In this document: in pieces, positions 1 to 6,213 of the stretch
Layout of the letters: each line of letters starts with the position of its first letter
Position numbering within the stretch: the stretch's first letter is position 1
Source: DAIRUS01 sp036803205
Lineage (GTDB): Bacteria > Patescibacteriota > Minisyncoccia > Minisyncoccales > GBS-2
Reading direction: 5' to 3'
Length of the DNA stretch: 9,336 nt
NCBI GenBank assembly: GCA_036803205.1
Contig: DAIRUS010000015.1
Coordinates: forward strand, 1 to 9,336
Translations under genes and position numbers: made by a program
Notes under the pieces: model-generated
The model's database searches: none
Seen by the model: only the letters and a program-made list of their open reading frames with translations
Told to the model about the DNA's origin: nothing

Positions 1-19
1 ATAAAAGGGCACTTTCTTC

Positions 20-1240
20 ATGATTTGGGCAAATTTTTTACATATTTATCAACCACCTAATCAATGGCAGGAAATTCTGGATAATGTAGTGAAAACATCC
101 TATATAAAAATTATAGAGATTCTTAAAAAATATCCCTGGGCCAAAGTTACTTTAAATATAACCGCCTGCTTAACTGAACAATTAGCAAAAAGAGGCTGTT
201 CAAGGGTGATTGAGGATTTAAAGAAATTAGCGGAAAGGGGGCAGATTGAATTTGTTGGAAGTTCAAAATATCATGCCTTTTTACCTCTTTTACCTAAAAA
301 TGAAATTGAAAGGCAGATTAAATTAAATTATCGAATAAATAAATTTTATTTTGGAAAAGTTTATCAACCCAAAGGATTTCATCTGCCTGAATTAGCTTAT
401 TCAAAAAAAGTAGCGAAAATAATTAATAAATTGGGTTATTCTTGGATTGTTGTTGACGAAATCTGCTTTAAAGGAAAATTGGGACAAAAAATCGATACTT
501 CAAAAATCTATAATTTAGAAAACTGTCACCCTTTAAAGGTCTTTGTTAGGATTAGAAGACCCTCTTATTTTTTTCAAAATGGATTAATTAAAAGCCCTGA
601 AGATTTTTATAGCTGTCTTAAAAAAATTAATAAAAATGGATATTTAATTACGGTGGTAGATGGCGAAGTTTTTGGCCATCATTTTCCAGGAATGGAAGAG
701 GTGTTAGAAAAGATTTATTCAGAGAGAAAAATTGAGACAAAGAATGTTTCTGAATTATTTAAAATTTACCCTCAAAATGGCAAAATAAAACTTTTTCCTG
801 GCACTTGGGGTACTTTGGAATCGGAATTTAAAAAGAAAATTTATTATGCTCAATGGAATTATCCAAATCATCCCATTCATAAAAAACAATGGGCATTAAC
901 ATATTTTGCAACTGAGACGGTAGAGAAGTATAAATCAGACGCAAATTACAAAAAGGCAAGAAAAATTTTAGATATGGCACTTTTCTCCTGCCACTACTGG
1001 GCAGGTGGAGCGGTTCCTTGGTGGGATCCCCGGTTAATAGAGAAAGGAGCTCGTTATTTATCCCAATCGATTTCGCTTCTTAAAAAAATTCCGAAAAAAA
1101 TTAAAGAAAGAGCAAAGGAATTTTATTATCAGATCGTGAGAAAGGCATTTAAGTGGGAGGAATTTGGGTGGGCTCGGAAAAAATCAATAAACTATACTAA
1201 AAAAATAGTGAAAGAATTAAAAAAAATTTCATTTTCTTAG
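20..1240 (+). CDS. Glycoside hydrolase family 57 protein (alpha-glucan-active, exact activity unknown)
   Basis: This is probably a cytoplasmic retaining alpha-glucan hydrolase or transferase of 406 residues; no signal peptide is visible. GH57 motifs occur in order: HIYQPP at 8-13 (motif 1), a GSSKYHAFLPLL stretch at 80-91 (motif 2), GFHLPE at 119-124 with E124 in the nucleophile position, VVDGEVFGHH at 212-221 with D214 in the acid/base position, TWGTLE at 262-267, and SCHYWAGG from 323 with H325 and W327. The ATG at 20 is the first possible start, because an in-frame TAA lies at 2-4. AAAGGG at 4-9 is a weak ribosome binding site. The protein is shorter than typical GH57 amylases and branching enzymes and ends soon after the helical region, so the large C-terminal domain appears absent. 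Motif 1 has Tyr where HxHQPP has its second His, and motif 3 has His where Trp is usual. Family assignment is secure, but amylase, glucanotransferase and branching activity cannot be told apart. It leads the glgA/malQ cluster. Confidence 0.88.
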   Translation: MIWANFLHIYQPPNQWQEILDNVVKTSYIKIIEILKKYPWAKVTLNITACLTEQLAKRGCSRVIEDLKKLAERGQIEFVGSSKYHAFLPLLPKNEIERQIKLNYRINKFYFGKVYQPKGFHLPELAYSKKVAKIINKLGYSWIVVDEICFKGKLGQKIDTSKIYNLENCHPLKVFVRIRRPSYFFQNGLIKSPEDFYSCLKKINKNGYLITVVDGEVFGHHFPGMEEVLEKIYSERKIETKNVSELFKIYPQNGKIKLFPGTWGTLESEFKKKIYYAQWNYPNHPIHKKQWALTYFATETVEKYKSDANYKKARKILDMALFSCHYWAGGAVPWWDPRLIEKGARYLSQSISLLKKIPKKIKERAKEFYYQIVRKAFKWEEFGWARKKSINYTKKIVKELKKISFS

Positions 1241-1247
1241 ATTTTTT

Positions 1248-1724
1248 ATGGAAAAACTTTACCAAATTTTTTCTTCCATCAAAAGAAGTCCCCAGGAAAT
1301 CGAGGAAAAATTTAAAAAGATTTTTAAAAATAAAAATCTAAAAATAATTGAAGCTTCATCCATTAAAGAACAAAAAATTATCGCCCTGAGATTAAAGAAC
1401 AACATTCCCGAAAGAATAGTTTTAGAAAACCATGACCATGTAGAACGATTTAAGAGGTCCTTTTTTACTCTGAATGAATTGAGAAAAGTAATTTATGTAC
1501 CTCATCTTTTTGGAAATATTGGAAAAAAAATAATCTTTCGAGAGTATTTCGTACCTAAATCTCTTTATTTTTTAATTACAAAGAAAATTCCCTTCCAATC
1601 CTTGCTAAAGAAAGTAAGAGAATCGGCAGAAATATTAATTTCTATCCATAACTTAAAACCCGAAACATTGCCAAAATTCCTTTATAATGAATTTGTCTCA
1701 AAAGGAGAAAAAAAGATTTATTAG
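1248..1724 (+). pseudogene. Truncated APH-fold kinase, N-terminal half (probable pseudogene)
   Basis: The open frame encodes 158 residues and starts 7 nt after the GH57 stop, with no clear ribosome binding site. It resembles the N-lobe and hinge of an aminoglycoside-phosphotransferase/choline-kinase-like protein: beta strands around 43-60, a helix at 65-80, strands and hinge around 86-105 (FREYFVPKSLYFL), then a helix ending in ISIHNLKPETLPKF, which is like the region before the catalytic loop. The catalytic HGDxxxxN and DxD/DFE motifs are absent because the frame stops at 1722. At the expected beta-3 lysine the protein has Glu60 (IVLEN), another sign of lost function, although that alignment is by eye. 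Just before the stop, seven A residues (1708-1714) follow GAG; eight would carry the frame into DLLETSKVF and onwards. The best reading is a disabled gene. A sequencing indel in the A-run could explain the first stop but not the later lesions. Confidence 0.6.
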
Positions 1725-1916
1725 AAACTTCAAAAGTTTTTATCTCTCAAATTATACATCTCAAAAAATACTGGGAAAATAATTTAAATTAATTTTTTAA
1801 AAAGATATTTAAAAAATGGAAGAGCTTTTAATTGAGGCGGAAAAATTATTATTCTCAAAAAGTGTAAAATATAAAAGAAGTATAAAAAGATTCATCCTAA
1901 TCAAATAGAATTAAAA
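1715..1916 (+). pseudogene. Decayed C-lobe remnants of the broken kinase
   Basis: No intact frame crosses this stretch, but pieces in successive frames read as a continuation of the upstream kinase. Bases 1715-1789 encode DLLETSKVFISQ followed by IIHLKKYWENNLN, ending in TAA at 1790. Bases 1816-1881 encode MEELLIEAEKLLFSKSVKYK and two further residues in the next frame. Bases 1889-1907 contain GAT, then CAT CCT AAT CAA ATA one base out of step, which looks like the D-F-HPNQI part of an HGDFHPNQ catalytic loop with an indel. Relative to the start at 1248 the frame offset goes 0, -1, -2, then further, as expected if single bases were lost repeatedly, most simply from the A-runs at 1708-1714 and 1811-1816. 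The rest of the C-lobe is missing, because the next kinase frame begins at 1917. This is inference from reading frames by eye. Confidence 0.45.
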
Positions 1917-2942
1917 ATGGTAAAGCCTCCCCTTTTAAAAGGAGTTGAGAAAAAAATATTGAAACTCTTTAAAAAACTAAAGGTCGAGCCTATCGAAAAA
2001 GAAGATATTTTAGAAAAGATAAACCAAGGATTGAGGCGTTTTTATACTGCAGTTTGTAAAGATGAGAAAGGAAGAAATTTTTTTTTGAAAGTAAGGGTAT
2101 TGAGGATTCGAAGAGTTGTCAAACAATTAAATAATGAAATTAAGATATATCAATTTTTAAATAAGATTGCCAAAAAAATTTCTCTAAATTTTCTTTTTCC
2201 TTCGATTTTAAAAAAGGGAAAGTTTCAAGGTCTTAATTTTTATTTAAGGGATTTTATAGAAGGGGAATTAGCAGGTCAAGTTAGGGAAGATTTTGGCTAT
2301 AAGAAATTTTTTTTAAAAAAATTAACTCCGAAAGAAATGAATATGGCAATTTTTTCTTTCCAAAGAATACCAAAAAGTTATACCAAAAAGTTAAAACTTC
2401 ATAAACATGGAGGTTGGTGGTATTATCAGCATTTCCTTCAGCTCAAAAAAAATTTTTTAAATTTTTTTTTAAAATCTCCTTTTAATCAAAAAATTCTGAC
2501 AAAAAAAGAGGTAGAGAAAACCGAGAAGATTTTGAAGAAGAATAAGAAATTTTTGGATGAGATGGCAAATTTCCCAACCCATGGTGATCTCTACCCAAAT
2601 AATATTGTAATCACAAGAGATAAAAAAATTTTACTTTTAGATTGGGAGCTGTTTCATTTTAATAATTATTACTTTGATCCTTGTTTTGTCTGGCTATTAT
2701 CATACAAGGAAAAAAAATGGCAAAAAAAATTTTTCAATTTAATGATGAAAAATCATCGCAATTCTGAAAAACTTTTTCAACTTGTCTTGATTTTTCTTAC
2801 CACACATTTTGCTGCTGCGTGTTGGCAGGCATTGAGAAAAATGAAGAAAATTTATCCCACCCCAGTTTTAATTAAGTCTAGAGAATTTAATTTGTTAAAA
2901 TATTATCTTAAGCTTTTTAAAAAAGCAATTAAAAATTTTTAA
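1917..2942 (+). CDS. APH-fold small-molecule kinase (aminoglycoside phosphotransferase/choline kinase superfamily), substrate unknown
   Basis: This 341-residue cytoplasmic kinase of the APH superfamily should transfer phosphate from a nucleotide to a hydroxyl group on a small molecule. Visible landmarks are FFLKV at 55-59 with K58 as the ATP-anchoring lysine, E74 in LNNEIKIYQF as its likely helix partner, the catalytic loop THGDLYPNNI with D224 as base and N229 as metal ligand, and LLLDWE with D242 as the second metal ligand. All core catalytic residues are present, so it is probably active. The ATG at 1917 is the first Met but has no ribosome binding site. AAAGGAG at 1938-1944 lies inside the frame, with a possible TTG start at 1959 rather far downstream, so the N-terminus is uncertain. 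It ends 1 nt before glgA. The setting suggests a sugar or glucan-related substrate, as for APH-fold maltokinases, but no maltokinase-specific feature is seen. Antibiotic resistance is not implied. Confidence 0.8.
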   Translation: MVKPPLLKGVEKKILKLFKKLKVEPIEKEDILEKINQGLRRFYTAVCKDEKGRNFFLKVRVLRIRRVVKQLNNEIKIYQFLNKIAKKISLNFLFPSILKKGKFQGLNFYLRDFIEGELAGQVREDFGYKKFFLKKLTPKEMNMAIFSFQRIPKSYTKKLKLHKHGGWWYYQHFLQLKKNFLNFFLKSPFNQKILTKKEVEKTEKILKKNKKFLDEMANFPTHGDLYPNNIVITRDKKILLLDWELFHFNNYYFDPCFVWLLSYKEKKWQKKFFNLMMKNHRNSEKLFQLVLIFLTTHFAAACWQALRKMKKIYPTPVLIKSREFNLLKYYLKLFKKAIKNF

Positions 2943-2943
2943 A

Positions 2944-4344
2944 ATGAAAACTCTATTTTTAGCATCGGAATGTGCACCAATTGTTAAGGTTGGAGGATTA
3001 GCTGATGTCATTGGTTCTTTGCCAAAGGCCTTAAAAAAACTGAATTTAGATGTTCGAATTGTGATACCAAAATACGGAATTATTGATGAAAGGAAACATC
3101 TTTTTAAATTAATTGCTAAAAATATTAAGGTTAAAAAAGAAATAATAAATATTTATCAGGGTTTTTTACCAAAAAGCGAGGTCATTTTATATCTTTTAGA
3201 AAATGAAAAATATTTTTCAAAAAATGGAGTCTATCCTCAAAATCCTTTTGAAGAAATTTCGAGATTTCTATTTTTTAGCCTCTCAATTTTAGAGAGTTTT
3301 CCCCATTTAAATTTCTCTCCCCAGATAATCCATTGCCATGATTGGCACGTGGCTATTTTATCTACCTTAATTAAAATCAGAAAGCTTAAGATCAAAACTC
3401 TATTGACAATTCACAATCTTTTAAATCAGGGGAAGTGGAATCCAAAGGAAATTTTAGATTTTTTGGGATTGGGCGGAGATGAAATTGAGAGTTTAAAAAT
3501 TAGAGATAAAAATGGCAATTTCAATATCTTACAACAGGGAATTTTAAATTCCGATTTTTTAACTACCGTTAGTAAAAATTATCGTCAGGAAATTTTGACC
3601 AAGGAATATGGCCAGAGCTTAGAAAAATGGCTTTTGAAAAGGAAAAAAAATCTTTTTGGCATTTTAAATGGTATTGATATTGAAAAATTTAATCCCGAGA
3701 CTGACCAAAATTTAAAATCCAATTATTCAATTTCAAATTTTGAAAGAAAAATTGAAAATAAAATTGATCTTCAGAAAATTCTGAAATTGCCAATAAAAAA
3801 AGAAATTCCTTTATTTGCCTTTATTGGAAGATTGGATTTTCAAAAAGGAATAGATTTAATTTCTGAAATTATTCCTGATTTAGTGAAATTAAATTGTCAA
3901 TTGGTAATTTTAGGAGTTGGAGAAAAGGAATATGAAAAAAAATTTTTAGAATTCTCTCAAAAATATCCCAAAAATGTTTCTAGCCAAATTAAATTTGATC
4001 CAATTTTAGCTCAAAAAATTTACTCAGCTTCGGATTTTCTTTTAATGCCTTCTAAATTTGAACCCTGTGGCTTGGTTTCAATGATTGCCCTGAGATATGG
4101 GACAATTCCAATTGCCAGAAAAACCGGTGGTCTTTCAGATTTTATTAAAAATAGAGAAAATGGTTTTCTTTTCAAAGAAAATAATTCATCAGGTCTTTTA
4201 AAGTCAATTAAAGAGGCTCTTCAATTTTACAAAAGGAAAAATCAATTTAAAAAATTAATTAAATCGGCAATGAAAAAAAATTTCTCTTGGGAAAAATCGG
4301 CCAAAGAATATTTGAAATTATATCGAAAGCTTTTAAATGTTTGA
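2944..4344 (+). CDS. glgA: Glycogen/starch synthase GlgA (GT5)
   Basis: This cytoplasmic GT-B glycosyltransferase of 466 residues, close to the usual length for bacterial GlgA, extends alpha-1,4-glucan chains using ADP-glucose (possibly UDP-glucose). The N-terminal Rossmann domain opens with FLASECAPIVKVGGLADV, containing the conserved K15-V-G-G-L nucleotide-sugar loop. IHCHDWH near residue 138 and LLTIHNLLNQG are further GT5 signatures. The C-terminal domain carries FIGRLDFQKG with R296 and K301, and PSKFEPCGL with E373 as the conserved glutamate, followed by RYGTIPIARKTGGLSD. Nothing essential appears missing. It starts 1 nt after the kinase stop without a visible ribosome binding site, which suggests translational coupling, and its end overlaps malQ by 8 nt. 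No glgC, the usual ADP-glucose source, is in the window, so the donor must come from elsewhere in the genome or from outside. Confidence 0.95.
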   Translation: MKTLFLASECAPIVKVGGLADVIGSLPKALKKLNLDVRIVIPKYGIIDERKHLFKLIAKNIKVKKEIINIYQGFLPKSEVILYLLENEKYFSKNGVYPQNPFEEISRFLFFSLSILESFPHLNFSPQIIHCHDWHVAILSTLIKIRKLKIKTLLTIHNLLNQGKWNPKEILDFLGLGGDEIESLKIRDKNGNFNILQQGILNSDFLTTVSKNYRQEILTKEYGQSLEKWLLKRKKNLFGILNGIDIEKFNPETDQNLKSNYSISNFERKIENKIDLQKILKLPIKKEIPLFAFIGRLDFQKGIDLISEIIPDLVKLNCQLVILGVGEKEYEKKFLEFSQKYPKNVSSQIKFDPILAQKIYSASDFLLMPSKFEPCGLVSMIALRYGTIPIARKTGGLSDFIKNRENGFLFKENNSSGLLKSIKEALQFYKRKNQFKKLIKSAMKKNFSWEKSAKEYLKLYRKLLNV

Positions 4345-6103
4345 ATTTTTACTGAAAACCCCTCTAAAAAATCAGTGGAAAAAAATTGGCTTAAAGAAAA
4401 GGGCGGGAGTAATTTTCCCTCTCTTTTCTGTTTTTTCAAAAAAAAGTTTAGGAATTGGTGAAATTTCAGATTTAAAGTTGGCTATCGATTGGTCCAAAAA
4501 AACCGGAAATACTATTTTGCAAATCTTACCAATTAATGATACTGGCTTTGATTTTTCTCCTTTTAATCCCCAAAGTTCATTTGCCTTAGATCCAATCTAT
4601 CTTTCTCTATGGGATTTAATTTCAATAAAAAAGGAAAATTTAGAAAGGGAATTGAAAGATTTAGCTGAAAAGTTTCCTTTAAATAAAAAATATGTCAATT
4701 ATCAAATTAAAAGGGCAAAGATTGAAAAACTCTGGTCGATCTTTTTAAGGAGGGCAAGTTTTCCAAAAAGATTTGAAAATTTTGTTAAAAGAAATAATTA
4801 TTGGCTTGAAGATTATTCTCTTTTTAGAGTTTTGAAAGAATATTTTAAAGAAAAATCTTGGGAAGAATGGCCAGAAAAATTTAAAAATAGAGATATTAAA
4901 TCTTTAAGAGAATTTGAGAAAAAAAATCAAGAGAAAATAAAATTTCAAAAGTGGCTCCAATGGCAATTGTTTGAGCAATTAAGGAAAATAAAAATTTATG
5001 CTCAAGAAAAACTAATCTTTTTTAAAGGGGATCTGCCCCTTTTTGTTTCCAGAGATAGTTCAGATTGCTGGTCAAAGAGAAAGTATTTTAAATTAAATTT
5101 TTCGGCCGGTGCTCCCCCTGATTTATTTTCAGAAAAAGGCCAGAGATGGGGAATGCCAACTTATAATTGGGAAGAGATCTTCAAAGATGATTTTATTTAT
5201 TTTAAAGAAAGATTAAAATATGCCCAAAATTTTTATCATCTATTTCGAATTGACCATTTAGTTGGGATTTTTAGAACCTGGTCAATTCCAATTGAGACCC
5301 CATTTAAATTTCAAGGCAAAAAGGGACTCTTTGATCCAAAAGATGAAAATTTATGGATTGAGCAGGGAAGAAAGATTTTAAATTTAATAATTAAAAGTAC
5401 AAAAATGCTTCCCTGTGCCGAGGACTTAGGGACAGTTCCCCATTTTTGCTATAAAATTTTAGAAGATCTTGGGATTCCAGGAATAGATGTCCAAAGATGG
5501 AAAAAGGATTGGCAAAATTTCAATTTTTTGAAACCAGATCAATACCGACCAATTTCAGTTTCCACCCTTTCAACCCATGATTTAAATTTATTTCCTATCT
5601 GGTTTGAAGAAATAGGAACTGTTTCAAAAGGAATTTTTAAAAAAAAATGTTTAGAAAAGAAAATTGATTTTGAGAAAATAAGAAATAAGATTTTCTCATC
5701 AGAGAAAAAAGGAAGGCTTTTTTGGAAAAACTCTCTTAATAAAAATAAATTGATTAAGATTTTAAATCGGCCAGAAAAAGAAATTTTAGATTTAATTAAA
5801 ATTTTTAAAAAAACCTTTAAAGAAAAAGAGAAATTTTTGGAAATGATTTCTTCAAAAAAGGAATTGATCAAAAAGAATTTAATATTAATAAATTCAACAA
5901 ATTCAATTTTTTGCATTCTCTTAATCTTTGAATGGCTCTTTCTAAGCGATATTTTAAAAGGAAGAGCCTGGAGAATAAATTTTCCAGGGAAAATTTCAAA
6001 AAAGAATTTTTCTCTAAGATTACCAATTTCCTTGGAGAATTTAATCAATCTTAAAATAAATAATCAAATTAGAGAAATTATTCAAAAATCTGGCCGAATC
6101 TAA
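4337..6103 (+). CDS. malQ: 4-alpha-glucanotransferase (GH77, amylomaltase / D-enzyme)
   Basis: This cytoplasmic GH77 enzyme of 588 residues transfers malto-oligosaccharide segments between alpha-1,4-glucans. Signatures in order are FPLFSVFSKKSLGIGEISDL near the start, LQILPINDTG, FNPQSSFALDPIYLSL, FKGDLPLFVSRDSSDCW, APPDLFSEKGQRWGMPTYNW, FRIDHLVGIFR with D306 as nucleophile, PCAEDLGTVP with E362 as acid/base, and STHDLN with D415 as transition-state stabiliser. The C-terminus has WRINFPG from 545 and FSLRLPISLE, the family's closing motif. All three catalytic carboxylates are present. The roughly 130 residues between the THD motif and RINFPG are Lys-rich and seem longer than in the compact ~500-residue enzymes. 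The ATG at 4337 lies inside the 3' end of glgA, an 8-nt overlap that fits translational coupling. Together with GlgA and GH57 it would remodel a storage glucan or imported maltodextrin. Confidence 0.94.
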   Translation: MFEFLLKTPLKNQWKKIGLKKRAGVIFPLFSVFSKKSLGIGEISDLKLAIDWSKKTGNTILQILPINDTGFDFSPFNPQSSFALDPIYLSLWDLISIKKENLERELKDLAEKFPLNKKYVNYQIKRAKIEKLWSIFLRRASFPKRFENFVKRNNYWLEDYSLFRVLKEYFKEKSWEEWPEKFKNRDIKSLREFEKKNQEKIKFQKWLQWQLFEQLRKIKIYAQEKLIFFKGDLPLFVSRDSSDCWSKRKYFKLNFSAGAPPDLFSEKGQRWGMPTYNWEEIFKDDFIYFKERLKYAQNFYHLFRIDHLVGIFRTWSIPIETPFKFQGKKGLFDPKDENLWIEQGRKILNLIIKSTKMLPCAEDLGTVPHFCYKILEDLGIPGIDVQRWKKDWQNFNFLKPDQYRPISVSTLSTHDLNLFPIWFEEIGTVSKGIFKKKCLEKKIDFEKIRNKIFSSEKKGRLFWKNSLNKNKLIKILNRPEKEILDLIKIFKKTFKEKEKFLEMISSKKELIKKNLILINSTNSIFCILLIFEWLFLSDILKGRAWRINFPGKISKKNFSLRLPISLENLINLKINNQIREIIQKSGRI

Positions 6104-6131
6104 CTTTCTCTTCCAAATTTTTAGTAGTTTG

Positions 6132-6165
6132 TTAAATAATTTTATTGCCTAGGTAACTTATTTAA
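6132..6165. repeat. AT-rich inverted repeat around CCTAGG
   Basis: Outer arms TTAAATAA (6132-6139) and TTATTTAA (6158-6165) are perfect complements. The 18-nt interval contains the near-palindrome TTGCCTAGGTAA at 6145-6156, centred about 2 nt away from the outer arms. The repeat lies 29 nt after the malQ stop and just upstream of the predicted dnaG promoter. It could be a weak RNA hairpin ending the glucan operon or a protein-binding site. It is not a canonical intrinsic terminator, because A residues rather than a T-tract follow. Chance is a real alternative in such AT-rich DNA. Confidence 0.3.
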
Positions 6166-6177
6166 AAATTTAAATGT

Positions 6178-6206
6178 TTGCCAAAATAGGAAAAATTTTC
6201 TAAAAT
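6178..6206 (+). promoter_or_regulatory. Predicted sigma-70-type promoter of dnaG-rpoD
   Basis: The -35 box TTGCCA (6178-6183, 5 of 6 matches to TTGACA) is separated by exactly 17 nt from the -10 box TAAAAT (6201-6206, 5 of 6 matches to TATAAT). The -10 ends 7 nt before the dnaG GTG at 6214, so transcription should begin at or within a few bases of the start codon. It lies in the only sizeable gap between the glucan genes and dnaG, where a promoter is expected. Such matches arise by chance more often in AT-rich DNA, but both boxes and the spacing are near ideal. Confidence 0.55.
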
Positions 6207-6213
6207 TGAAATT

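Noticed and set aside
1816..1908. Small independent gene starting at ATG 1816 (about 30 residues)
   Set aside because: It lacks a ribosome binding site and reads better as a frame-shifted remnant of the upstream kinase.
4242..4439. 65-residue minus-strand frame across the glgA/malQ junction
   Set aside because: It lies opposite two real genes and has no motif or promoter; random open frames are common at this base composition.
5905..5965. Hydrophobic stretch near the MalQ C-terminus (IFCILLIFEWLFL) that might be a membrane segment
   Set aside because: It matches in position the buried helix before the closing RINFPG motif of GH77 enzymes, so a membrane anchor is not needed.
5539..6048. 169-residue open frame on the minus strand inside malQ
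   Set aside because: It is the complement of a strongly supported GH77 coding region, is rich in Phe/Lys/Ser from the AT bias, and shows no recognisable motif.
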